From: REEB76 sp963774895
GTDB lineage: Bacteria > Pseudomonadota > Gammaproteobacteria > Natronospirales > REEB76
Length of the DNA stretch: 64,000 bases
Direction: 5' to 3'
NCBI GenBank assembly: GCA_963774895.1
Contig: CAVZGN010000001.1
Coordinates: 1-64,000 of the forward strand
Shown in pieces: positions 34,538 to 43,226 of the stretch. The first letter of the stretch is position 1, and the number at the start of each line of letters is the position of its first letter. Both the position numbers and the translations under genes were made by a program. The notes below the pieces were generated by a model that was not told the origin of the DNA, ran no database searches, and saw only the letters and a list, made by a program, of their open reading frames with translations.

Positions 34538-36761
34538 TCTCCGCCTCTAAGTCCTTAAAGTATTCTGCATCCCAATCCTTAACGGACTTTAGACAGGCTT
34601 GGACGACCGCCTTACACTCGCTTATGTCTGGAATTGTGAGGGAACGCGTGATTGTCGCATGATGTGAATAATGGCTAATGAACTTCCATACACGTTCACG
34701 CACGATTTCGTCTGTAAATATTCGTTCCATTTTGCCATCCAACCCCGATGATGATGGAATCATGATTCCACCGAACGCCTCCATGAACCGACGCGTGATA
34801 TTTGGCAGGCTCAACAAGCAATCGAAATCACCAGAACCAGTTTTGTCGAAGTGATAAATGGTCGAGAAAAGGTAGTGGTATTCTGATTTGAATTTCAGGA
34901 GTTCTTTTGGTATTTCCTCCAGAACCGCCTTTCCATCATCAGTCCGTTTCACAAGATACATGCCCCACTTCTTCCAGTTAGATTGGGGTTTTTTCTTGAT
35001 GTCCCGCTCATCGTCCGCAGCCCATTCTCGGATGAGATTGTAGAACTCGAAACTATGGGTCAAAATGAAAAGCTGACGGCTCGTTGCTAGTTGTGTCTTT
35101 ATCAGCGCGTATGTGTTGAAAAGATGATTCCCATCTAAGCTGGATATTGGGTCATCAATCACGATTCTAGTATCCGTAAGCGCATGACGCCCGTCCTGAA
35201 TGCGCGTAATGAAGTAGGCGAAAGCGATTGCAGTCTTCTCGCCCTCACTCAAGTTCTTGGCGAGTCTGTTTCCCCTAATTATTTGGAATTGCTTCTCAGC
35301 CGATACCTTGATAAGTAAATCGTCCTTGCCGAAATAGGCGGCGAGCAGCTCGTTGATACGTTCAGCTCCTTTCGCGGCTTCTGAGAGGGATTGTTCAAGC
35401 GTGCGTATTTCAATATCCAGTTCGTCGAGTCTTTTTAACTGTTCACTGGTTGTTGTTGTGAGGTCTGCAATAAGCTGCATCCCCTCATTGTATTTTTGGT
35501 CGCGAACAAATGACGCAGCATAGTGCTTTTCGAGCTTCGCAAAAGCTTCTTGGCGCTTCTTGTCAAACTGTGCTGTCCTAATATTGTGTTCAGTAATTAT
35601 CTTGTTTATGGCTTCAACTGTAGTGGCAATTTGTTCGCCGGGGTTTTCAACCGCTGGACATTCTAGAACCGTGAACGCTTTAGTTTGCTTTACTGTTACT
35701 GCAGTCGCAAGACGCTCCAGCGCTGAAACGCGGACTTTATACAACCTATCTAGTTCTCTCTTCTCGTCGGAAAACCGCTTTGACAGCAAAGAGTAAAAAT
35801 CGGCTTTGTGGTCGAGTACAATTATTTCCTCTTTTGCGGATTCAATCTCTCTTCCCAGCGTACCCAGCTCCGCCATCAGATTTTCGTAATCGGCTGAGAA
35901 GTGTCCTGTTAGGTGAGCCATTAAGTCACTCGGCAATGGCTGTCCACAGAACTGGCATACATCTTTCCCGACATGCAGAGGTCGTCCTTCATTGACCCAT
36001 GCTTCTACATCTGAACTATGCTTGAGCCGGGGAATTGGATTATTCGCAGTAACGGTCGTTGCCAGTAAAGATGCCGTCTTGTCCTTCAGCTTTGCGACTG
36101 AAGTTAACGCATTTACTTTAGGAGAAAGAGCGGGTTTCTTGTCAGTAGAACGGGAAACCGCAAGATTGTCTGCCAACGCAGTATCGTCCAACAGATGCTG
36201 TTCAGGGGCGACCTTGCACTCGACAACTTTCGGTTCGAAACGCCTCTTGTCATAGTTTACTTCTGCTAACTGGTTCTTTATAAAATCGCGTGCATAGTTT
36301 GTGAGTGCCTTCTCTATATCTTCAGTCTTGTCATCCTTCTTTCTGAGGTTAGCTGCCGTACTTACACTGAGCGTGTCCCGCTCTGCCTTTTTTACTTTAA
36401 GTTCTTCTTGCTTAGCAATATCTTCTGCGCCCAACACAAGAATTGGTGTTGCACTCCCATCAGCGAATCTGAGATTCTCACGGACAAAGTCACTATTGAA
36501 GACACGAAACACTGGTGCTGTGTCCGGCTCGGACAAGTGATGAACTGTTCCATCGTCGCCTTTTAATTGCACCTGAGCCTCAGCGAAGTCTACATGTAGG
36601 ATTTTCAGTTCGAAGCATCGGAGCGCCCGAGACAACGTTGTTTTACCGGAATAGTTCCAGCCATAAATTAGATTGAACTGTTTGAAGTCTGGTAGGCCTG
36701 CCGGCCATTGAAAATCCGCAAATACCCCGAACTCTTTTATGTACTGGATGCGTCGAATCAT
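34530..36761 (-). CDS. PrrC/RloC-like ATPase (putative anticodon nuclease) within the hsd operon
   Basis: A 743-residue ABC/SMC-type ATPase of the AAA_13 family. Walker A YGWNYSGKTTLSRALR, ABC signature NLSEGEKTAIAFAYF, Walker B RIVIDDPISSLDGNH and a LTHSFEF switch. Between them is a long coiled coil with a zinc-hook-like CQFCGQPL. PrrC and RloC are tRNA anticodon nucleases of this family; PrrC is encoded between hsdS and hsdR and is kept silent by the RM complex until a phage inhibitor acts. The position here is the same, and the hook and length resemble RloC. The C-terminal nuclease triad cannot be assigned with confidence by eye. Confidence 0.82.
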   Translation of the reverse strand: MIRRIQYIKEFGVFADFQWPAGLPDFKQFNLIYGWNYSGKTTLSRALRCFELKILHVDFAEAQVQLKGDDGTVHHLSEPDTAPVFRVFNSDFVRENLRFADGSATPILVLGAEDIAKQEELKVKKAERDTLSVSTAANLRKKDDKTEDIEKALTNYARDFIKNQLAEVNYDKRRFEPKVVECKVAPEQHLLDDTALADNLAVSRSTDKKPALSPKVNALTSVAKLKDKTASLLATTVTANNPIPRLKHSSDVEAWVNEGRPLHVGKDVCQFCGQPLPSDLMAHLTGHFSADYENLMAELGTLGREIESAKEEIIVLDHKADFYSLLSKRFSDEKRELDRLYKVRVSALERLATAVTVKQTKAFTVLECPAVENPGEQIATTVEAINKIITEHNIRTAQFDKKRQEAFAKLEKHYAASFVRDQKYNEGMQLIADLTTTTSEQLKRLDELDIEIRTLEQSLSEAAKGAERINELLAAYFGKDDLLIKVSAEKQFQIIRGNRLAKNLSEGEKTAIAFAYFITRIQDGRHALTDTRIVIDDPISSLDGNHLFNTYALIKTQLATSRQLFILTHSFEFYNLIREWAADDERDIKKKPQSNWKKWGMYLVKRTDDGKAVLEEIPKELLKFKSEYHYLFSTIYHFDKTGSGDFDCLLSLPNITRRFMEAFGGIMIPSSSGLDGKMERIFTDEIVRERVWKFISHYSHHATITRSLTIPDISECKAVVQACLKSVKDWDAEYFKDLEAEIA

Positions 36762-37999
36762 GGCTCAGTTCCCGCAAGACTGGCCTGTCCAAGTAGCAGA
36801 CGCGGCAGAAGTAGGTCGCGTGTTCGGCGGAGATTATTCAGGGCAAAGAAAGACTGAGAAAGTCGCGCAAGCATGGGAGCGACGACGCATTCAAAACGGG
36901 ATAACAAAGGGTCTGGGGGTAGCACGAGTGGCATCTCGGCGAGCGAACCATCCCATACTGCGTATGGAATTGTTGCGCCCTGACTGTGCATATTTGCGTA
37001 TGCTACGGTCGCTTCTTCAAACGCAGTCATGGTGGCGAAGGCGTGCCATTCCGGCCGAGCCGCTTTAAAGATAAAGCATGTTGTTCTAGTAACGCCGGCG
37101 AACGGTGCGATTACGACTTTATGGAAGTATGGCCGCATTGCCCCGAATAAGATGTCACCTTTCTCAAACAGCTGTAGGCTGCTTTGTGCCTCTTCGATAG
37201 ATTTGGCTTCCAGCAAGGCAAGGCTTTTTGAAGGCAGGCAATCGATAGGGACGTATCTTCGTTCTTCCAGATGAGTGCCGGGTTTCGTGGCTCGACGATT
37301 ATAGCTGATAATGTCACGGAGTTTTTTCACCTCCCACCCTTTTGGGATTTGACCTAATGGAGATGCAACCAGCGGTACCTTTTCATGGCCGCGGAAGCGA
37401 AACTGGACGAACCATTTGCGGTAGAGAGCGCTGGCCATTGTCTCCAGAATTCGGATGCGCTTCTGACTGTTCTCTATCAGCTCGTCGTAGGCCGAAAGGA
37501 TGCCAGCTATCCGTCGTTGTACGGGAAGTAAGGGGAGTTTTATCTCCATAGTTTTTAGAAGAACAATTGTGAACGCCGACTGAGACGAACCAATAGTTGC
37601 TTTTTGTAGCTCTGCTTTTCCTTGGGGCGAGCCTAACCAATAGTAAAGAAATTTACTATCGAGTTCTTTGAAGTTTCGAAACCAAGTTAGGTTTCCGTCT
37701 TTGAAATAGAACCGGTCACTTGGCTTTACTACATAGACAGAACCGAGCGTGCCAACGGAAGTCAGTAACAAATCACCAGACTTCGGAGTCCCATACTTGC
37801 GCTCAATTTCACTGAATTTGTCCTCAGTGATGAACAACTCTGTCGTGACATCGAGATTCCCTTTGTATTTTTCGGTAATTTCTCTGCCGCGATAAAATGG
37901 CACACCTTCCGATACGTAGTCTGCTGCAAAGATTCGCTTGCTTGAGGTTATGTCGCATAGCTCGTCCATTCGTTTTATCGACCATGCTGCCATCGTCAC
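36758..37999 (-). CDS. hsdS: Type I restriction specificity subunit S
   Basis: Target-recognition subunit, 413 residues, with two half-site domains. The first conserved central helix follows LPLLPVQRRIAGILSAYDELIENSQKRIRILETMASALYRKWF. The second TRD opens GQIPKGWEVKKLRDI and ends with a matching helix (ARLSQSFFALNNLRRTRDLLLPRLL). The two variable parts determine the bipartite recognition sequence, which cannot be predicted from sequence alone. 4-bp overlaps with hsdM upstream and the ATPase gene downstream. Confidence 0.94.
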   Translation of the reverse strand: MTMAAWSIKRMDELCDITSSKRIFAADYVSEGVPFYRGREITEKYKGNLDVTTELFITEDKFSEIERKYGTPKSGDLLLTSVGTLGSVYVVKPSDRFYFKDGNLTWFRNFKELDSKFLYYWLGSPQGKAELQKATIGSSQSAFTIVLLKTMEIKLPLLPVQRRIAGILSAYDELIENSQKRIRILETMASALYRKWFVQFRFRGHEKVPLVASPLGQIPKGWEVKKLRDIISYNRRATKPGTHLEERRYVPIDCLPSKSLALLEAKSIEEAQSSLQLFEKGDILFGAMRPYFHKVVIAPFAGVTRTTCFIFKAARPEWHAFATMTAFEEATVAYANMHSQGATIPYAVWDGSLAEMPLVLPPDPLLSRFECVVAPMLARLSQSFFALNNLRRTRDLLLPRLLLGQASLAGTEP

Positions 38000-39615
38000 G
38001 ATTCCAGAATCTTCGCCACGTTGTCGGCAATGGTTCTTTCTAGGTCACGAGCTTGAGTGTTGAGGGTTTCGAGTTCCTCATTCAGTGTTTCGAGTTGTGT
38101 TTTAAAATCTTCGCCGCTCACGTCTTCACCGGGAGCCACACCCACGTAACGTCCGGGATTGAGCGACCAGCCTTGCGCTTCAATTTCCTTGAGCATGGCA
38201 GCACGGCACAGACCGGGTACATCCTTGAATTTAGGTTTCTTACCAAATATTTCTTCAATCTTCGCGCATGCCTCATCACTACCTAATGTGTAGTCGAGCG
38301 CTTCTCCACGATAGAGTCGCACTAAGTTGGCGATAAAACCAATTTGTGCAGGAGTCCACTCGCGGTGTGCGCGGTCTATCTGTCGGTAAATGTGGCGGGC
38401 ATCAATGAATAGAACGGTATCAGCACGGGGTGTCTTGCCTTTACCCTTATCCAAGAACCAGAGGGTGCATGGCAAAGTAACGGTGTAGAACAGGTTAGAG
38501 CCGACAGCGACCATCACATCTACGGAGTGACTTTGTATTAGCTGGCGGCGGAGTTCCTGTTCAGACGAGCGAGCGTCGGAAGCGGAGTTTGCCATAACAA
38601 ACCCGGCTCTACCTTTTTCATTCAGCGACGAATAGAACAATTGAATCCAAAGATAGTTCGCATTGTCAGTTCGCGGCAGACCGAACGGAAATCGCCTGCC
38701 GGAGCCGACGGAGTCCTTCAGTCGTTCCTTGTCCACGGCGTTGACATTGAACGGTGGATTAGCAAGAACGAAATCAAACTTACCGGTCGCATCGTGTGGG
38801 TCATCATAATAGCTGTTGACATTACCACCGTGGCGAATCTCGCCTTCCAGACCGTGTACAGCTAAGTTCATACGACACAAGCGTCCCGTCTCTTCAGTTT
38901 TCTCAACTCCATGGATGGAGAGTTCGGAAGATGGGTTTTTCTTGTGCTCCGACACGAAGCGCGCAGATGAGACGAACATGCCACCAGAGCCACACGCAGG
39001 GTCTAGAATGCGGCCGTGATAGGGTTCAATAACTTCAGTGAGTAGGCGAACGATTGCTGATGGGGTGTAAAACTCGCCCCCGCCCTGCCCCTCAGTCATG
39101 GCGAACTCACCTAGGAAGTATTCGTAGATGCGTCCGAAGGCATCATAGCCAAGTGTCGCAGGTATCTCGGAAACCTTCTTGAGCAGTTCCTTTAGAAGAG
39201 TGCTGGTAAACAGGTTATAGGTCTTAGGCAGAACACCGGCTAGCTGTGGGTTGTTCTTTTCGATATCGCGCATAGCATCATTGATAGCCTTACCTACATC
39301 GGAAGCTTCAGGCAACGCTAGCAAGTGGTCGAAGCGCGCTCCGGGTGTCAGAAAAAGTACGCCATCAGCATGATATGCGGCCGGGTCTTCGGTACGCGCA
39401 CCGCGCCGCGATGATGCAGCGGTCTTGGCTAGTTTGGCCTGCTGTGTAGCAAAACGTACTTCAGCGAAGCGTAGGAAGATAAGGCCAAGTACCGGCTGCG
39501 AATATTGAGCCGCAGTAAGGCCGGAGTTCGCGCGAAACTGGTCGGCAGCATCCCAGAGCCGCTTCTCCAGTGCAGTAGTGCCTGCATCCTTCTCAGATGG
39601 TGCTATCCATTGCAT
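37996..39615 (-). CDS. hsdM: Type I DNA (adenine-N6) methyltransferase subunit M
   Basis: 539 residues. N-terminal HsdM_N helical domain, then the SAM-binding motif LDPACGSGGMFVSS and the catalytic NPPF (FDFVLANPPFNV), preceded by GEFYTPSAIVRLL. It methylates adenines in the host's own target sites. The ATG lies inside the end of a 34-residue ORF (11-nt overlap), indicating coupled translation. First large gene of the hsdM-hsdS-ATPase-hsdR operon. Confidence 0.96.
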   Translation of the reverse strand: MQWIAPSEKDAGTTALEKRLWDAADQFRANSGLTAAQYSQPVLGLIFLRFAEVRFATQQAKLAKTAASSRRGARTEDPAAYHADGVLFLTPGARFDHLLALPEASDVGKAINDAMRDIEKNNPQLAGVLPKTYNLFTSTLLKELLKKVSEIPATLGYDAFGRIYEYFLGEFAMTEGQGGGEFYTPSAIVRLLTEVIEPYHGRILDPACGSGGMFVSSARFVSEHKKNPSSELSIHGVEKTEETGRLCRMNLAVHGLEGEIRHGGNVNSYYDDPHDATGKFDFVLANPPFNVNAVDKERLKDSVGSGRRFPFGLPRTDNANYLWIQLFYSSLNEKGRAGFVMANSASDARSSEQELRRQLIQSHSVDVMVAVGSNLFYTVTLPCTLWFLDKGKGKTPRADTVLFIDARHIYRQIDRAHREWTPAQIGFIANLVRLYRGEALDYTLGSDEACAKIEEIFGKKPKFKDVPGLCRAAMLKEIEAQGWSLNPGRYVGVAPGEDVSGEDFKTQLETLNEELETLNTQARDLERTIADNVAKILES

Positions 39616-39707
39616 GGTTCGACCTCAGGCATCGTCGAACTTTTGGATTCAGGATGCTTGTAACTCTTGGCATCAATAGATTTACGAGTTGACCCCTTAC
39701 GTCGCAT
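39603..39707 (-). CDS. 34-residue leader ORF coupled to hsdM
   Basis: ATG with an upstream GGGAG; the product is very basic at the start (MRRKGSTRKSIDAKSYKHPES) and ends within the first codons of hsdM. It resembles the N-terminal lead-in seen before some DNA methyltransferase domains, so it may be a leader peptide, a remnant of a fused N-terminus, or a small regulator. Real translation is likely from its position; function unknown. Confidence 0.45.
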   Translation of the reverse strand: MRRKGSTRKSIDAKSYKHPESKSSTMPEVEPCNG

Positions 39708-39742
39708 GGAATGCGCTCCCTTTATCCAGTGATATAAGCGTA

Positions 39743-39751
39743 TGTTATAAT
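39743..39751 (+). promoter_or_regulatory. Extended -10 promoter (TGTTATAAT)
   Basis: TG-T-TATAAT perfect extended -10 on the plus strand; the -35 region is poor, as is normal for extended -10 promoters. It lies in a small inverted repeat (TATG...CATA) in the control region divergent from hsdM. Confidence 0.55.
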
Positions 39752-39757
39752 GTCATA

Positions 39758-39865
39758 CAGCGCCAATTTGATTCCAGCTTGCAGGCGCTCTACAAATTTA
39801 GCTAAAGCGGTGTAGTCCCGTATTACAAAGCCCGCTTTCAGCTATTTTGGCTGGCGGGCTTTTTC
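39758..39865 (+). ncRNA. Candidate small RNA upstream of small-gene cluster
   Basis: From the extended -10 promoter to a strong terminator, about 108 nt with no ORF of its own. It begins with a hairpin (AGCGCC...GGCGCT around 39761-39791), has a TACA/TGTA pairing region, and ends in AAAGCCCGC...GCGGGCTTTTTC. The next gene starts 18 nt after the terminator. Alternatives: a structured attenuating leader for the downstream genes, or an antisense regulator of the divergent hsdM leader. Confidence 0.42.
39827..39865 (+). terminator. Rho-independent terminator
   Basis: Stem AAAGCCCGC pairing with GCGGGCTTT around a loop of about 20 nt, followed by TTTTTC. On the plus strand, before the 77-residue gene. 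Confidence 0.65.
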
Positions 39866-39882
39866 ATTGCGGGGTATAGCAC

Positions 39883-40116
39883 ATGTCTAACGAACCAAAG
39901 CCGACTATAGGATTAGGACTCGAAGGCGCTTGGAAACATGCCGAAATTTTGGGGTTTATATCGGTAGATTCGCCTACCACGGGCTGGCATAGATACAAGG
40001 TCACAATTTCCTTTCATAGGCGATGCGGCTCGTTCATTCAGGCGGTCGGCTTGGACGATTGCATCGAAGCGGCGCTCCGACGTGCCATCAATGAGGCAGG
40101 TATTTACAAGGAATGA
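39883..40116 (+). CDS. Small hypothetical protein (77 aa)
   Basis: MSNEPKPTIGLGLEGAWKHAE start; mixed charge, a beta-like middle (GWHRYKVTISFHRRCGSFIQAVG) and a C-terminal helix (DDCIEAALRRAINEAG). No membrane segment. It sits directly after a terminator hairpin, so its expression may depend on read-through. No family recognised. Confidence 0.55.
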   Translation: MSNEPKPTIGLGLEGAWKHAEILGFISVDSPTTGWHRYKVTISFHRRCGSFIQAVGLDDCIEAALRRAINEAGIYKE

Positions 40117-40170
40117 TATGCATGACAATCATGTCATTCCAACACTTTCACCCAATTCGAGACAGCTTGC

Positions 40171-40686
40171 ATGAATGATATTGAGCGACGCGCTAGGCTT
40201 AATCGAATACAAAACCTGCGTAAGTTCAAACCGATATTACCGCCCTTTCCAGAAGGCACCATCCCAGAGCGCGAAAAGACCATTGGGGATGTGTGGCAGG
40301 AAGTTCAAGGCTACGTGCCATATATCAATATCCAGTTGCTGGGCGTACCGTTATGTGTATTGATGTTTTTCCCAGATAAGAAATACATACCAATTCCATT
40401 TGCGGTGCTAGGGCAACGCGCTACGCTCCGGGAACTCTATCAAGTCGAGCAGATTTACAAGAAACGCATACAAGAAAAAGACTATATAAGTTTATCCTAT
40501 CAAGAGCATCTCCATGGCTATATCTATTACCGTACTCCAACTGAGCGATATTATTACGACAAGGCTGGTGAGCCGCTGAAAATCGAAACCAACCTAGACC
40601 ATTTCAGACCGGGATTTCAAATGACATTAAGTGGGAAGAACTTGGATGTGTCGAAGTTAAAAATCGATGGCAAGGATACGAATTAA
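40171..40686 (+). CDS. Hypothetical protein (171 aa)
   Basis: Begins with a basic segment (MNDIERRARLNRIQNLRKFKPIL); a hydrophobic middle (INIQLLGVPLCVLMFFPDKK) may be buried or a membrane dip. A Tyr-rich C-terminal part (GYIYYRTPTERYYYDKAGEPL) ends DVSKLKIDGKDTN. It lies between two other unknown genes on the plus strand and is separated from the next by only 4 nt, implying an operon. Function unknown. Confidence 0.6.
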   Translation: MNDIERRARLNRIQNLRKFKPILPPFPEGTIPEREKTIGDVWQEVQGYVPYINIQLLGVPLCVLMFFPDKKYIPIPFAVLGQRATLRELYQVEQIYKKRIQEKDYISLSYQEHLHGYIYYRTPTERYYYDKAGEPLKIETNLDHFRPGFQMTLSGKNLDVSKLKIDGKDTN

Positions 40687-40690
40687 TAAC

Positions 40691-41023
40691 ATGAACTCAC
40701 AATTATCCTGTATTACCATCAAATATGACTTCAGGTGGACGATTTTTGAAGAATCACGGTATTTACAATTCGTGTTAATGCATGTGAACTATCCATCACA
40801 AGGCGAGCAGCCATCATGGTTAGAGCTTCTCTGGGTGCGGTTCATTTTCTTTACGCGAATTCTCACTGCGCCCAGTTACGCACGTCACGTCTTGAGGTTT
40901 ACTTATAATCGGCATCCATGCTCCGAATATCATTTCGACCGATGGGGTCGGCTACTCTGGAGTGTTACCTATAAGCCAGCAGACCCATACAAACGTCCTA
41001 CTCCACTCCCTCTGCCAGATTAA
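40691..41023 (+). CDS. Hypothetical protein (about 110 aa)
   Basis: Starts at ATG 40691, 4 nt after the preceding stop; aromatic-rich (DFRWTIFEESRYLQFVLMHV, WLELLWVRFIFFTRIL) with an amphipathic or membrane-associating middle, ending with a Pro-rich tail. Its close packing with the upstream gene suggests a functional pair. No family recognised. Confidence 0.55.
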   Translation: MNSQLSCITIKYDFRWTIFEESRYLQFVLMHVNYPSQGEQPSWLELLWVRFIFFTRILTAPSYARHVLRFTYNRHPCSEYHFDRWGRLLWSVTYKPADPYKRPTPLPLPD

Positions 41024-41071
41024 TCACGTTTTTATAGCAATTTTGACTTGCAAGCCTTGATACGTCTGGAC

Positions 41072-41197
41072 ATGGTTAATTTAAATAGGCTAAAAAGATT
41101 TTATAAAATATTTCTAATAGAGGAACGCGGCGAGAACCTTACCCAAACCATGACTAGTGATGAGTTCGCGTCTCTCAGCGCAATACAATTCGTTTGA
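41072..41197 (+). CDS. Possible small ORF (41 aa)
   Basis: ATG-initiated, basic N-terminus (MVNLNRLKRFYKIFLIEERG) and uncharged tail; no good ribosome site. It may be a remnant. The rest of the gap 41024-41267 holds a small perfect inverted repeat TTTCCTA-T-TAGGAAA at 41238-41252 and nothing else I can name. Confidence 0.22.
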   Translation: MVNLNRLKRFYKIFLIEERGENLTQTMTSDEFASLSAIQFV

Positions 41198-41267
41198 ACC
41201 GGGCTTGTATAAGCAGAGAGTATAGTCTTGCAGTGTTTTTCCTATTAGGAAATAGACCTTTCCGGTA

Positions 41268-41981
41268 TTAAGCAGCATACTGTCCTTGGCGTCCTTTTAT
41301 GCGTTCATCGTATGCTTTGATTGCAGCTTGCCATTCCTCTTCTTCTTTAAGTTTTCGTTGTATCAAGGCAGCATCGGATTTCATCCTTAGTTTATCTAAG
41401 GTTCCTACTTGTGGCTCTATCGCTCGTTTTCCACGTGTATATATTAATTGCTTAATTCTTGCTTCTGTAGCCAGTTCGTCTGCTTCATTATTTCCGTAAT
41501 TATTTGAATGTCCACGCACCAATATCCATTTAACACTGCGATGTCGTTTAGTCGCTTTGTCCATTCGCTTCCATAAATCTTTATTCTTAATGTAATCAGG
41601 CCAGCCTTTCCGCTCCCACCCTCTAATCCATCTAGTAATACCATCCACAACATATTTTGAATCTGTGTACATTGAAACGTGCGTAGTATGTTCAATGGAT
41701 TCTAATGCGCATATAACAGCCAACATCTCCATGCGATTGTTGGTAGTATATAGCTCTGAACCTTGTAAAACGGTCTTATAATTCCCATGGATAACAGCAG
41801 CCCAGCCGCCTGCACCCGGATTAGGTTTGCATGAGCCATCAGTATAAATTGCAATACGTTTGGATACAGGCTTTTTTATAAAATACTGTGATGTGGGCTT
41901 AAACTCATTTCTATCGAAATTGTATGCCTCAGTTTCGTACTTTAAATGCGCAGATAAATCATCATCAAATTCGTAAGTCAT
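41268..41981 (-). CDS. Ribonuclease HI with N- and C-terminal extensions
   Basis: Cleaves RNA in RNA-DNA hybrids. The catalytic core (about residues 40-185) has all four acidic residues and the His: IYTDGSCKPNPGAGG (Asp), NNRMEMLAV (Glu), MYTDSKYVVDGI (Asp), RGHSNNYGNNEADELA (His, Asp). It also has the WxxGWxxxGW-type segment. At 237 residues it is about 80 longer than cellular RNase HI: an N-terminal acidic stretch and a C-terminal charged helix (LIQRKLKEEEEWQAAIKAYDERIKG). AAAGGAGA precedes the ATG. The AT-rich composition fits the island rather than the host. Confidence 0.88.
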   Translation of the reverse strand: MTYEFDDDLSAHLKYETEAYNFDRNEFKPTSQYFIKKPVSKRIAIYTDGSCKPNPGAGGWAAVIHGNYKTVLQGSELYTTNNRMEMLAVICALESIEHTTHVSMYTDSKYVVDGITRWIRGWERKGWPDYIKNKDLWKRMDKATKRHRSVKWILVRGHSNNYGNNEADELATEARIKQLIYTRGKRAIEPQVGTLDKLRMKSDAALIQRKLKEEEEWQAAIKAYDERIKGRQGQYAA

Positions 41982-42186
41982 AAAATCTCCTTTATTATTG
42001 TAGTATCAACTTCAGTAAATCTTGAATGAAATAATCATTCAAGGTTCTCTAAAATATTTAGTCAAACAGCAATACATCTACCATCAAGCGTATTTAATAC
42101 GTTTGAGTTAATTAATATATTAATCTTACCTTTTTCGTACCGACCATTAGTCCGAACGTTGTTTAAACCAAGTAAGAATTACACAG

Positions 42187-42627
42187 TCATCTATTTTTAA
42201 ATATTTGTTTTGTTGAATAATCAACAAACTTATAAATATCACTGGGAGCGGATATATATTTGCAGTTAAATTGACGCCAACTACCGCCTATCTCGTCCCA
42301 TATTTTCCTTAGTAGAGGTATGTACTTGGTAACGGTACATTTACCCAAATCAATTGGTGGCTGCACCAAGCAGTGGAAATGAAATCCATCCTTATAGTTT
42401 CTTTCAATAAAAACGACCATACTTAAACATTGTTTCACAGTTTTTCTTGCTCTGTGCTTGCCATATAAGGCTCGTTCGAACCTATGCACACAGCTAGTGA
42501 GTTTGCTAAACGCTTCACGTTCAGTTATGTCTATATATCGAAAGGTTAGTGTAATAAACCATTCAAAATTATATTTAGATATCCATTCAATATATGAATT
42601 CGCAGGTTGGTCCGAGAGCAGATATTC
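42187..42627 (-). pseudogene. HUH-type replication initiator-like gene, start lost or truncated
   Basis: The open frame after a stop at 42628-42630 reads through FEWFITLTFRY (typical motif 1), VVFIERNYKDGFHFHCLV (HUH motif with two His) and DIYKFVDYSTKQ (possible catalytic Tyr region). The first standard start in frame is GTG 42489, which would drop motif 1. It resembles rolling-circle Rep/inovirus Gp2-type proteins that replicate small elements. Probably degraded. Confidence 0.5.
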
Positions 42628-42696
42628 TCAATAATGGGAATTGATTGCTGAATATGAATTAATTGTTTATTTGTAGTTGTTATTATTTTCAAGGTA

Positions 42697-42876
42697 TTAA
42701 ATTAATTTAATTATTATTAACAAGTAATTGCCTTTATCATTTAATGCATTGTCAACGAAGTGCATTATTTCTTGTTTAGACAAACCATAACTAATCAATA
42801 CAGATAATAAAAAATCCAATATTTCTAATGCCATATCACGGTTATCATCATCATTGAATATTTCAGTCAGTCTCAT
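42697..42876 (-). CDS. Small hypothetical protein (59 aa)
   Basis: ATG with AAGGA upstream, immediately after the regulator stop. Acidic helical start (MRLTEIFNDDDNRDMALEILDFLLSVL) and a HTH-like middle (SYGLSKQEIMHFVDNALND). Likely part of the same small operon as the AlpA-like and Rep-like genes. Function unknown. Confidence 0.45.
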   Translation of the reverse strand: MRLTEIFNDDDNRDMALEILDFLLSVLISYGLSKQEIMHFVDNALNDKGNYLLIIIKLI

Positions 42877-42881
42877 AGACG

Positions 42882-43113
42882 TTATTCCTTGTCTTGTGGG
42901 ATGGTGACAGCTTGGGCATTAACCCAATCGAGAACTTCGCGTACTCTATATCGCACAGTTTTCGGCCCTAACTTGTATATGGGCAATTTTCGTTTTGAAG
43001 TCCAATCTTCTAGAGTGCGCATAGATAATCCAGTAATGAAACACGCCACACTTTTATCTACAAGTTCATCACCACCAAAACGACATGCCTTTAATACGTA
43101 TCATTTGACCCAT
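42882..43113 (-). pseudogene. AlpA-like excisionase/regulator gene with frameshift
   Basis: A good ribosome site (AAGGAG) and ATG begin MGQMIRIKGMSF, but that frame stops after 14 codons. The adjacent frame continues GGDELVDKSVACFITGLSMRTLEDWTSKRKLPIYKLGPKTVRYRVREVLDWVN, a helix-turn-helix protein of the AlpA/MerR-like class that commonly controls excision of integrative elements. One base is in excess (232 nt overall), so the gene is frameshifted or misread. Confidence 0.6.
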
Positions 43114-43226
43114 TTCTGTCTCCTTTTGTTGTTCTTACGTAGTATTTATAGAGGGAACATATTCAGATAGTGGCATATGTCTGGAAAAGTACTCTAAGTA
43201 TTCATTGCTATTGAATGTCGTACTTT

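Noticed and set aside
39883..41023. Retron or other reverse-transcriptase system around the candidate RNA
   Set aside because: None of the neighbouring proteins has reverse transcriptase motifs such as YADD.
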